The translations under genes and the position numbers were made by a program. 64,000 nucleotides of DNA, taken from positions 13,049,191 through 13,113,190 of the forward strand of contig NC_088300.1 of the NCBI RefSeq assembly GCF_032854445.1. Direction: 5' to 3'. The notes beneath the pieces are model-generated. The model did not search any database. It saw nothing but the letters and a program-made list of their open reading frames with translations, and was not told the origin of the DNA. Below, one piece after another: positions 25,096 to 35,700 of this stretch (position 1 is the stretch's first letter; every line of letters begins with the position of its first letter). This DNA is from Liolophura sinensis (lineage: Eukaryota > Mollusca > Polyplacophora > Chitonida > Chitonidae).

Positions 25096-25183
25096 ACCGT
25101 ATTCTCTCGGACTTATCACCAAACCTGAACATTCAGTTCTCAAGCTCGGTGTGAACAGCGAACCGACCTACCTCTTCGACAAG

Positions 25184-26230
25184 ATGGCTGACCTTCCCGA
25201 ACTTTGGAACAAATTGTCCAGCACCGACAGCCAGTCTCTCCTGAAGAAACACTGCACACAGGAGGTGTACGACAAACTGAAGGACAAAAAGACCAGTAAT
25301 GGTGGCACTCTCGCTGACTGCATCCGATCGGGATCGCAGAACCCAGAAAGTGGAGTTGGTGTATACGCGTCCTGCCCAGAAGGTTACACCGTCTTCGCTG
25401 ATCTTCTCAACCCAGTGATTTTGGACTACCACAAAATATCTGAGCTGAAACACCCAGAATGTGACTTCGGCGACATGGCGAACCTGGGCTTCGGTGACTT
25501 GGACCCTAGCGGAGAGATGATCGTGTCGACCCGTGTCCGGGTGGGTCGGAGCCATGCTAAGTACGGCTTTCCTCCCACCCTCAACAAAGAGCAAAGAGTG
25601 GAGATGCAGAACATCACCAAGGCAGCCTTGGAAGGCCTCACCGGAGAGCTCAAGGGTACCTACTACCCACTGGAAGGAATGACCAAGGAGACTCAGAAAC
25701 AACTCACAGACGACCACTTCCTGTTCAACGATAGTGACAGGTTCCTCAAAGCTGCCGGAGGATATGACGACTGGCCCGCGGGCAGAGGTATCTTCTTCAA
25801 CGACAACAAGACATTCCTTGTCTGGGTGAACGAAGAAGACCACATCCGAATCATCTCCATGCAAAAGGGAGGCGACTTGTCCGCAGTGTACAAGAGGCTG
25901 GTTGCAGGCATCAAAGAGTTGGAGAAGAAACTTGAGTTTGCTCGCCTGCCCCAGTTGGGCTATCTAACCTTCTGTCCTAGCAACCTTGGCACAACTCTCC
26001 GTGCCAGCGTGCACATCAAGATCCCAAAAGTGGCGGCGATGCCCGAGTTCAAGGAAATTTGCGACAAACACAACTTGCAAGCACGTGGAATCCACGGAGA
26101 ACACACGGAGAGCGTGGGAGGTGTCTATGACATCTCCAACAAGCGGCGAATGGGCCTGAGCGAAATCGAGGCGATTCAGGAGATGAGACGTGGAGTGGAA
26201 GAAATCATTAAGTTAGAGAAAAGTGCGTAA
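25184..26230 (+). CDS. AK: arginine kinase, single exon, complete
   Basis: Cytosolic phosphagen kinase (ATP + L-arginine = ADP + phosphoarginine), the ATP buffer of invertebrate muscle. The 348 codons match the usual length of about 350. Visible motifs are the guanidino-specificity loop ESGVGVYA (residues 55-62), the nucleotide-binding STRVRVGRS (115-123), NEEDH with the catalytic Glu (216-220), active-site Cys264 in CPSNLGT, and [18 protein letters not shown] near the C-terminus. The start MADLPELW was chosen because the family begins there; the frame is open for 97 further codons upstream, but those look non-coding. The residue before SGVG is Glu55, where the family usually has Asp, while its salt-bridge partner Arg186 is kept. 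GC content is much higher than in the flanks. No intron interrupts it, unlike the several introns I recall for many molluscan arginine kinases. No long A tail or flanking direct repeats prove retroposition. Confidence 0.98.
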   Translation: MADLPELWNKLSSTDSQSLLKKHCTQEVYDKLKDKKTSNGGTLADCIRSGSQNPESGVGVYASCPEGYTVFADLLNPVILDYHKISELKHPECDFGDMANLGFGDLDPSGEMIVSTRVRVGRSHAKYGFPPTLNKEQRVEMQNITKAALEGLTGELKGTYYPLEGMTKETQKQLTDDHFLFNDSDRFLKAAGGYDDWPAGRGIFFNDNKTFLVWVNEEDHIRIISMQKGGDLSAVYKRLVAGIKELEKKLEFARLPQLGYLTFCPSNLGTTLRASVHIKIPKVAAMPEFKEICDKHNLQARGIHGEHTESVGGVYDISNKRRMGLSEIEAIQEMRRGVEEIIKLEKSA

Positions 26231-26463
26231 AATTACAGACATATCGGTGTTTTATTTCTCTTCCTGGAACTGTTTTTTTAAACCAACGTTTCTCTTTAAG
26301 GAGGTAGTTTCATTTAACTTTTAATTGGGCTAAAACCAAACACTTTCGATAGCTTGAAAGGTGAAGGGTTGGAGAAAAGAAACAGGACAAAACAGTGAAA
26401 AGGATAATATTTATGAATTCGTAGTAGTTGTGAATTGTGTGTTGAAATGTAATTTATGCCTGA

Positions 26464-26469
26464 TATTAA
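26464..26469 (+). terminator. candidate poly(A) signal of arginine kinase
   Basis: ATTAAA lies 234 bases after the stop codon and is followed by A/T-rich DNA. This is the nearest poly(A)-signal hexamer I noticed. It is a common variant signal; the cleavage site is not visible. Confidence 0.4.
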
Positions 26470-26479
26470 ACCTTTAAAA

Positions 26480-27835
26480 GCTGCTCACAAGATAAAAAAG
26501 AAGTTATTCATTCTTTCATTTGAAAATATTTTACGGTGTTGTAAATTTCGTTATCAATGTCCGTGAATACTGTTCCACCTTAATTAAGTTACGCTGAATA
26601 GTCAAAGTCAGAAAATAGGCTATTACACTCTGCTTACGTGTAACTGTTTGTTTTGTGTATTATACAGCAGTAAGGAATATTTCACCGATATGACGCCAGG
26701 CAAGTTTATGGAGCAAAAAAAAAAAACAAAAATTGCGAGGGCTTGGAGATAACCACTGTGCTTCGACAGATAGCTGGATTCGAACTTGCACCCTCAACGC
26801 CCAGTGACTTACGAGTAAAGGTTATACCAATGCCCCTTTATCTTCTAACATAGACCATTCACTTAAAGAGGGAACCTGGGTGCAAGACGTCGAATTTGTA
26901 TATATTTGCGTTTGTTTGCTGTGTTTTTCATCACTAGTTTTTCGTTCTTTATGCCGATTAACGAAACTACTTTATAACTTTTCATTTTCTAAGTCAGTCC
27001 CACACCTGATTTTATTTGCTTTATGTATATTTGTAGAATTTAAATGAAAAGGCTCAATCTGACAAAAGTTTAGGCTTCTCCATAAAATATATATTTTTGA
27101 CAGCGTCTGTCATAAATTTCATTTGTCCTATATTGAACGCCATACCATGACGTCAGTTCAACAGCCTCGTGTTTCGACCTTGCTCTCGACACGATATGGC
27201 TGAAATATTGCCGATGTGGCGTTAAACCATAATCATTCATTCCATGACGTCAGACGATTTCAACTCAGAAAACCATGCGTCCATGAAACTTCGGCAAACC
27301 TTGCAGCATGCGCGGCTTTCATCAGTAGCAAACAGCCAAACAAATTTCTTCTCCCTATCGTGTCTGGATGGGGCTTCATTTCTGGTGTCTGACATGTTGT
27401 TTGTTCCAGTGGCGGAGCACTTCATACATCTGTTGTCAGTGAGATTGGCCTGCTACAGGCACAGTAACGTGTCGCCAAAGTGATCATCTAGTAAACGCAC
27501 TTGGAATCTTTTCTGTTTTGCAACACAAAGTAAGAAGTACAGTCAGCAGACATATCAGGCTTTGGTGGGTGTGCCAACTGTTATGCGACTTATCCTTTCA
27601 CATGAGTCCCAGTACTATTGACATATCACGAATAGATAATAGGTTTTCAGCCGACAGCATGTAGAACGCCCACATGCATGTAGGCGTCAACTAGGGAGTC
27701 GCTGCTGACTGAATTCAAACTCACTGTAATTATATGTATTTAATTAATTCATTTACATGTATCTGGCTTGTGTTTAAATTTTATTTTGAAATTATATGAG
27801 CTTGTATGTCTATATGGTTAAGTTTTCGATGGGCT
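26480..27835. other. non-coding stretch with SINE tail remnants
   Basis: Near 26640..26830 there is a very diverged family 1 SINE on - (GGAATATTTCACCGATATGA, then a B-box-like GGATTCGAACTTGC). At 27195..27243, GGCTGAAATATTGCCGATGT and GGCGTTAAACCATAATCATT form the tail of another SINE type often seen in molluscs, ending in CATTC units. Confidence 0.5.
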
Positions 27836-27837
27836 GA

Positions 27838-27965
27838 AGGGCGTCCGTGGTTATTGTGCCAGCACGGCGCAATGACACAGGAGCCTCTCACCAATACATT
27901 CGCTGTACATGCGAGTTCAAGTCCAGCTCATGCTGCCTTCCTCTCCTGGCCGTACGACTGACATA
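27838..27965 (+). mobile_element. SINE family 1, 5' (tRNA-like) part
   Basis: The copy reads GGGCGTCCGTGGTTATTGTG, then a CAGCACGGCGCAATGACA region, GGAGCCTCTCACCAATACAT, and the B-box-like GCGAGTTCAAGTCCAGCTCA. CTTCCTCTCCTGGCCGTACG is body. The 3' half is absent. Confidence 0.8.
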
Positions 27966-28605
27966 ATGGGGACTCTTTCTCATAACTGTTCATCGTGTCG
28001 GCCAGCGAGGGCCCTTCGAGTCATACATTGGGCACGGACTGTAGTGATTCGGAGAAGAACACATCATTATTTATTTCCATGGCGTTTTATTTATTACCTT
28101 AGTTTAAGACCTCAAGCCACTATCAGGACCTGTTTTATAACCTAACCTCTCACAGGCCTTTTTTGATTGATTAGTGCTTTACGCATGCCGTGGTTTATAT
28201 AACGGTGACTATATAGGCCTACATTTACTCACATTAATTTCAATTACTAGTGTTTTTTTGTATTTTTTCTCACACCAGTTTAACACGCTTCCCCAGATGG
28301 AGTACGACAGACTACCCTCTCGGTATCGTATATAAACCAGTCGATCGAAAAATAGCGACACCTTTTCATTAGTTACTAGCCTTCAGGTTGCATAAGGTTG
28401 GTGTTTTCATTTTTGTATTTCTGTTCAAATTAATCAATGTCACTTTCAGCTATCTGTATTACGTTTGAAGGCCATGAGGAAGGGCTCCCTTTTAGATGAA
28501 ATGTCGTTATTTCTTGTTTAAAGACAGCTATCAAACACCAGGTATAAACTAATTGTAGTTAATTGTGTGAGGAAAACGGACACATTTAGGCCTATTAGGC
28601 AAACT

Positions 28606-28985
28606 GCACCTGTGAAGCAAGCTACCAAGCATCTGACATAAACGAAATGAAGTTCTGACGAGAGCTTCCAAACATTTGCCATTAAATGAACGGTAGATGT
28701 GACGAAAGCTACCAAACGTTTGCCGTTAACTGAACTGTAGATGTGACGACAGCTTCCAAAGGTCTGCTATAGACAAACTGTAGCCTACATGTGACGAAAG
28801 CTTTCAAACGTCTGCATGCCATAAGTGAACTATTGATGTGACGAAAGCTGTATCGTACAACTGTCATAAGCGAACTGCAGATGTGACGAAAGCTACCAAA
28901 CGACTGCAGTAAACGAATTCTATAAATGTGAAGAAAGCTACCAAACGTCTATATACCACATGAACTGCAGCTGTGAAAACAAAAA
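28606..28985. repeat. degenerate 44-48 bp tandem repeat, about 8 units
   Basis: The core GATGTGACGAAAGCTACCAA recurs at 28697, 28741, 28789, 28836, 28881 and 28925 (starts of ATGTGA), with spacings of 44, 48, 47, 45 and 44 bp. Units also share an AAACGTCTGC..TAA.CGAACTG portion. They are diverged, so the array is old. Confidence 0.88.
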
Positions 28986-28989
28986 GCCT

Positions 28990-30430
28990 TCCATGAAGGG
29001 AGACTACTCTCGTCATTTGCTGACGAATACAAACCACTGATCGTTCCATTTGTGCCCCAGTCTCAATTATAATGACGTCCCACCATGGATGACCTATACG
29101 ACCCGAACACAGGAAACCAAAGCTTATATAACCTCTAAAGCACACGTTGTCCTACATTTGTCAAAATGCTGTAGGGACAGGCCCATCTAAAACGTGACCA
29201 ACTGACATGTCTTAGTTTTTTTTTACCGCTCTGTGCGCGAATACGGCTACACCAAGTAGACGTGTTAAGTAAGCTCAAAACACAAACAGATTTCGTAGCA
29301 AGGCTACCAAAGAGCTCGCCCTGTAGGAGCATGAATGTATAACTTTAGATTAACCTATAAAGTACTTAATCATTTGCCTTAGAATAGATTCTGATCTTAA
29401 GAGAAAGGGGACGTGCATAAATATCAGGAAGTTTGGGATTTACTGTACTTAATTAACACCCATAAAATAAATAAATAAATAATTTATGGTTGTTAATATG
29501 CACATTGTTCATCCACAAGGGAACATCTCCCTCATGGCATAGTGTTTTACATGTATAAAAAACGTCAGCTACATAAATACAGTAATACCGTCCCTAACAT
29601 TTACCTGGCGAAGTTGTGCTCGCCAAAATATGGAGTGAATACTGCCGATGCAGCGTTCAACATTAAACATTCATTCACGAGTCGTGAAGCTTGTAACATA
29701 TGGTAATAAATATTAAACACAGCGCATCAACGATGGAACATACCTTCCTGTTATTGTTCTCTACAAGTATATACAAAACTTCCGCTCAATAATATACTTT
29801 TTATGATACGCCTGTACCTTATAATAACGCTAATAATGTGTATAGGGGAAATTTTCAAATGTTGGGAGTCCTGCAGTAATAATTAAAATGGCAGAATGTA
29901 CCAGCACAATCTTCATTACAAAGAAAATAGGCTTCGCCCTCCATCCAAACCCAAAAATCTTCCTCATTCCCATGAAAAAGATTTTCCCTCAGACGGGGCA
30001 AGCCGTGTCTTTAAAAATCGTATCAAATCCATCTGAAGCATTAGGATGGGAGGAAACGTGATAGTGACCACAATGGCTCATGGGTCAGTGTGCTATACTA
30101 GTACCCAATTACCAGGCTATGGATGCCCCAATGCATAATTACATTATAATTACATGACAGAATTCACATTTGACCTGCAATATTATGTACACCGTAACCA
30201 AAACTATTATTTTGTCACCAGGATTAACAATCTCTGGAATGGATCGGTATGAAGTACACTGCGTCTTACCCATGATATTTAATTTCGTTTCTAACACCTG
30301 ACAAATTTATTTCCCTAAACGTTGCATTCTGCACACATCAAGCTCAGCGACAAATAAGAATGAATGAAGTATGCATTATGCTTACTTGCTGAACAAATAC
30401 AAGGAAAACAAAAATTCTCGAACTCTGCCA
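28990..30430. other. non-coding stretch
   Basis: No gene is supportable. ATAAAATAAATAAATAAATA near 29462 is an isolated SINE-like tail. ATACTGCCGATGCAGCGTTC near 29639, followed by ATTAAACATTCATTCA, is a remnant of the same SINE type as at 27195. Confidence 0.45.
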
Positions 30431-30434
30431 AGGT

Positions 30435-30596
30435 CTAGATGATTCTGGTGATGGTATTACCCTCAGCAAAGGCCTCCTGTTTGACAAGGTAGTCTCTGTC
30501 ACAGCTGAAGAAATCCGCGTTCCATCCTTCCACACAAATACAGTCAAGACCTCCAGGATCATAACGATAAATCCTCATACTGTACGGACCGTACAT
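30435..30596 (-). other. short open frame, possible terminal exon
   Basis: From an ATG at 30596 there are 53 codons to a TAG at 30435. The residues include YRYDPGGLDCICVEGW, then FFSCDRDYLVKQE and a terminal GNTITRII. The composition looks more protein-like than the surroundings. A possible splice acceptor (GTACAG before TATGAGG) lies at 30580. The opposite strand is also open here (EIRVPSFHTNT and others), so one of the two may be a chance frame. I do not recognise either. It lies 1.6 kb downstream of the TRAF3 stop on the same strand. Confidence 0.3.
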
Positions 30597-31424
30597 CAAT
30601 TAGCCCAAAGTACAAATATACAAACCTGCCTCAGCGAATAACACAAAATAATCCTATCAAAATTCTCACTTTCCAACCAATGCCAGGATTGTTTATTTCA
30701 CCATTCTGCACTGAAAGAAGGAACATTCTCTTTAGTTGTATGTCTTGTTTCTTCTTTTCTGGGCATTTTTTTTACATCTCAGACACACATGGCCCAGCAC
30801 AGTATACCCCTGGCGAAAAGAGCTGATTTGTAAGTCTAAAGATTTTTCTGGTGTACAATTTCAATTCAACTATCGTAATGTTATAGGCAGGATACAGCTA
30901 CTATTTAGGGACATGTAGTTTAATAAAACACATTCTGATTTATCATACGTGTATCAGTCAGGCAACATTTGATTCCCTCTTCTCCAGCACTATTCGGTTC
31001 AACGGAGAGTTTTACCTAAGTCCTTACAAGCTCAATATTCTCTCTTTGGCAAAATACCAATGCTTGACTTCCTGAGATTTCCCATTGTATACATATCAAC
31101 ACTAACTAAACTACTGTGTTTATCCTGCCTCTAAGGTCTTAAGTACAATAGTATAAACTGGGTTATTTACAGCACAGTCTGGTCCTCAACATTTTCATGG
31201 TACTTGTATTCCATTCTGCTATGTCTGCACCCACTGACATTAACCATTTCTTACATGCACACATTTGGGTCTTGATTGGAAACTATCATGAATATGTGCT
31301 CAAATCACTGAAGTCACTGTCACATAAGGCACCAAATCATTGGTGACAAAAAGTACTTCAATGTGGCCTGGTCTTGCCTTCCACCAAAAGGACACATGTC
31401 TGAAGTGGGGCAGTTCGCCACTAA

Positions 31425-31545
31425 CTCATCAAAGGTTGGTGGTTTATTTTGGGCACTTGTGCTTCCTCCAATTATAAAAGTGGTAACCTGTGTACAAGTG
31501 AAAAATTCTTGAGTATGCCTTTAAACCACACCAAAATTAATCATT
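31425..31545 (+). mobile_element. diverged SINE family 1, 3' remnant
   Basis: GGTTGGTGGTTTATTTTGGG is followed by CTTCCTCCAATTATAAAAGTGG and GTACAAGTGAAAAATTCTTG, then AGTATGCCTTTAAACC. These line up with the CTCCCACCATAATG..TATAAGTG..ATTCTTGAGTACGGC body. It lies just beyond the TRAF3 3' end. Confidence 0.5.
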
Positions 31546-32174
31546 AAACTAAATCACAGTCGAATGCCTTGAATCCTTGCCACCCTTTAATCCCTCTAAT
31601 ACCTTAGATTTTGATGAAAATGCAAAACCGCTGGCCAAAGAATTTGGTTAAATGTGCACGTAATACAGCACAGTTCAAAAAAATGCAATGGTCAGAGGAA
31701 TACAACTTTGGCTTTTCTAAGTGCAGAATTGACAAATAAGGCCCCATCCTGACAGGATATACAGCTAAATCTATCCAAAAAAGTCCTCCCTCTGATGAAA
31801 TATAAAGGCCAAGCTCTCTATTCCTTCTATCAAACCCACCAACTTTACCTAACTTTTGCTCATTCAAACGACAACCTAGTAAGTCGGCAATTGTTTGGAA
31901 AAGCATGAAGTTTACAACAAGCATGGAAGAGCAAGAATGGGCCTCAAATTTGTTGTGAAGAATATGTCTGTTCACATCCCCTTGATAACGAGGTTGAAAT
32001 AGGCTGTTAGTCCTATTAAAGTAAATGCAAAGCATGGCGGACGGAAAGAAAGCATGATCACACTGCCTCAACAACCACATCAGCTCACTTGGAGTCCTTT
32101 CATGCAAGATCACCTTTCCAGAGTTAAGGGGCCAGTATTGGGACTCTACGTACAAGCCCGCCATGCTATCTGGA
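31443..32174 (-). other. probable 3' UTR of TRAF3
   Basis: Downstream of the TRAF3 stop. Candidate poly(A) signals on - are ATTAAA (31586..31591) and AATAAA (31443..31448), giving a 3' UTR of roughly 600 or 750 bases. A second frame on - stays open for 223 codons from 32275 to 31604, overlapping the last 100 coding bases; it resembles no family I know, so I treat it as untranslated. Confidence 0.5.
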
Positions 32175-32731
32175 TTAGGAGAGATCCTCAACTGTGACCT
32201 TAATAAAAATAGTGTCTTCAACAAGATAAGGGGGTTGCTCCACTGTTGACTGTGGGGCAAACATGGGGCAGCCACTGGCTACATTCATCTCTGTGGCTGG
32301 TCGTTTAAAACTGCTGCTGTTAACATCTGTTTGAAAGGAATCAGACAGATCATGGCATCGCGATTGCTGATCCAGCAACATAAGGTTGACTCTCTTGTGA
32401 AAAGGCCATTCCAAGAGAGCATCAAATTCACCCCGCATAACCACAAAGAAAAGGGACATGTGAGATCCCTTGCCCACCCCATCTCCGTTGAGATACACGC
32501 GGGCACACATCTTGTAGCTGAAGCGATGCATATAGAAGGGCTGGCTGTACAGGGAGATAGTCTTGCCACTGATGGCCTCTTGCTTGCGGCGCTTGTAATC
32601 GCGGATCTTCCACATCAACTGTCCATTGTAGCTGGCTGTTTCTAAGATTTGGAAGCGGATATCCATCTCTGCTAGACGAACATCTTGGATGCCTATCTGC
32701 TGTTCTTGTCTAGCCAACTTTGTCCTCAAAT
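32175..32731 (-). CDS. TRAF3: TRAF3 exon 9: end of coiled coil and MATH/TRAF-C domain
   Basis: The acceptor TTTTAAATTCCAG precedes ATTTGAGG, and the first two bases complete a Gly-to-Asp split codon. The exon encodes RTKLARQEQQIGIQDVRLAE, then the MATH domain with SYNGQLMWKIRDYKRRKQEA, RVYLNGDGVGKGSHMSLFFV, MRGEFDALLEWPF and MNVASGCPMF, and ends IFIKVTVEDLS before TAA. The TRAF-C domain binds receptor tails and forms the trimer cap. Having the whole MATH domain in one exon matches other TRAF genes. Confidence 0.96.
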
Positions 32732-35700
32732 CTGGAATTTAAAAACATTCCACTATCAGCAACTATATCACAGTCAAACATCACAACCAATCATCAGTGA
32801 ATTAGTTACCCTAAATGACTATAAATTTCATCCATGACTAAACTGCCAATTTTTCCTGATTCTAAGAGTTCTATAAATTTAAAAAGGTGTTCAACAAGGG
32901 ATAATATTCTACTGGAAAGTTGTAAGTTTTAGCACCGAAAATGCTCTTTTGAGGCATTTATTTGCCTATGAAAATGCCCTTTTTGAGCGAAATTTTAGAT
33001 TATTTAGGGTAATCAGTTAATAAAGATATGTTTATTGGAGCAAACCCAACTGACCTTTCCAAAAAGGACCAATGATTCTAAAATTTTTACTGTGCTTTTG
33101 ATGGAATTTTTAAATTTTTTTTACTTTATTTTCTTTCGAAGTCAAATTGTTTAAAATTCATACATTCATTAGCCAGAATGAAAAACATTTCTGAACCAAT
33201 CTACTCTATATTCCCTGCCAGGGTTGGGTTACCCCTGACAAATAATTCTTGAAGGATGGCCTTACCATATTTTGTACTCACAGATCACCTCAGAAGTACA
33301 GATCATGAACCATCACAATTACATTGAAATGACAAATATGGACATGCAAGGACTGTGATTTTAAGCCACATCAAACCTTGGTGATGCTTTTGTAAGCCAC
33401 CTCAAACCTTGGTGATGCTTTTGTAAGCCACATCAAACCTTGGTGATGCTTTTGTAAGCCACCTCAAACCTTGGTGATGCTTTTGTAAGCCACATCAAAC
33501 CTTGGTGATGCTTTTGTAAGCCACCTCAAACCTTGGTGATGCTTTTGTAAGCCACATCCATCCTTGGTGATGCTTTTGTAAGCCACCTCAAACCTTGGTG
33601 ATGCTTTCAGGTGCATGCATTTTCATCTGAATTGTCCTTGAACCTCAAGCTGTGTTCTTAGTACATCATGATTTTCAGCTGTAAAACAGCATTGTTGCGA
33701 CTAAAACCAACACCTCCAAGTGGTGGTGATGAAGTTAGCCAAACATAATGTTCACAATGGGCTTGGTTGTGGTGATAAAGACCTTTTCTGTGACCATCAT
33801 GTTTTGAATTCTACAGAACCATAACTCTCCATATCTACATAAATCTCCATGAATGAGCTGAAGAGTTCACCTTCCACTACAGAAATCATGTGAAACTCCT
33901 GATGAAGATGCGTGAATGAAGACAGATGGAAAGTTCAGGACAAACAAATGACCACGTCCTCACACACATACAAGTACATGATGTATGCTGCCAGTATAAA
34001 AATGGAAATTCCTGAGCTTATCAAACAGGACGACCTGTGGGAAGCACATCTGACATCTTTGTGATCTGAAGGGCTCTGTTCAAATGTAAGGGTGAAGGCC
34101 TGGAGGTAGCACAATATTAATACATAGCCAGGTAACAGATTTATTCTGGATGTTATTAGAACATCCTTTACCAATGAAATACACCAAACTCTCTGTATCA
34201 ATGTTGCAGTTGTCAACGTTGCATTTGGACACACAGTGAAAAACTGGGTATATGATGTTATGTAATATAATGGGGTTAACTCTAAATCTGTCTTACCGTG
34301 TCAAGAATAAGTTCCACTCAGAATCACTCAGCAGGCAGAGCTTAGCATTATAAAGTTTTCTGGTTGAGAGGTTCCTACACAGTGTAATAACAGGTGCCAC
34401 GAATTAAAAAGCAGATTATCTGTCAGAGATTTAACTACAGCAGCCAATCAATCAGGGTGAATAAACCTGGCCTGATGTGCACCTGTTGTCACTGTATAGT
34501 AGGCTTATCCACAGAAGATTAGAAATACACAAGCAGTTCCGTCAGTTAACTTGGCTTGACCTTGGAATCCAGAAAAAGAATCCCGCATATACTGAAAGTA
34601 TCTTTATGAAGATTGGAGATTGTTTGTAAGACAGACATTGATTTAACCCTACTGTACTACAACTGTACGGAATGTGTAACACATCACTAAGGTACAAAGT
34701 ATTTGGAGTTTCTGTGTCACTGTGCAACCATTCAGCGTTGACGTGATATCCTATTACTGTCCTTACCACCTGGCACTCCTTCAGTCCCTCCCATGGTCGC
34801 AGAGAAGCTTTGGCTCCCACCTGTAGATTCCACTTCTGTGATACGCTGATCATACGTCAGCAAGGTCTCTTGAATGGTACTCACATCCTCTGAACATTTA
34901 TCTACATCCTCCTTCTTAGCAAAATCTCCCAACTTTCGTTCCATAGTAATAACACGTTCTGTTAATGTTACAATACGTATCTGAAATAAAGAATTTCAAA
35001 AGTAAACTTCAATAGTTCAATACACAGATGTAAATCTGTCATTAAATATACAAGGGGGCCTCCGTGGCAAAGGTGGATAACATGAAAGCGTGTCCCAATG
35101 AGCCTCTCAACAATTTGGTCGCCGTGAGTTCAAGTCCAACTTATGCTGGTTTTCTCTCCGGCTGTACCTCCAACTCCAAGGTCTGACAGCAACCTGCGGA
35201 TGGTCGTGGGTTTCCCCGTGCTTTGCTTGATTTCCTCGAACCATAACGCTGGCCACCGTTGTACAAGTGAGATATTCTTGAGTATGGCGTAAAACACCAA
35301 ACAAATAAATAAATCAAATATACAATTAATGCACATAATTGATTTCCACTTATGACGCACTGTACCACACAAATCATTTGACGATGTGAAATCATTAGGT
35401 GTGTGTACATATACTGTGTCTTCTTGTGGCAGGGCCAGTGCATGGCTGCCAGAGTAAGCCCCCCATACAAGTATATGCACATTTTCCTAACACTTTGTTG
35501 CAAAGATTCACAAAGTTTAATACACATTGTGATGAAAATGAAAACAGTCAGACAGTCTTGCTTCATTTTTCCAAAATTTAGTTATCAAGAAGCATGCATG
35601 AACTGAATCTGTTCTTCCTTTTGAACAAAATATAACTATGGACTATGACATGTATGTTTGCCAGTCTCAGACATTCAGTTTCCATCAATTAAAACACAGG

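Noticed and set aside
24893-25183. 97 extra N-terminal codons on the arginine kinase frame
   Set aside because: The family starts at MADLPELW; the upstream part contains a TATA-like box and non-coding composition.
25133-25864. 243-codon open frame on - opposite arginine kinase
   Set aside because: It is a mirror of the GC-rich coding frame on +; it has no domain and the + frame is unambiguous.
35107-35566. Overlapping - frames of 65 to 141 codons
   Set aside because: They cross a full-length SINE and TRAF3 intron; no domain is present.
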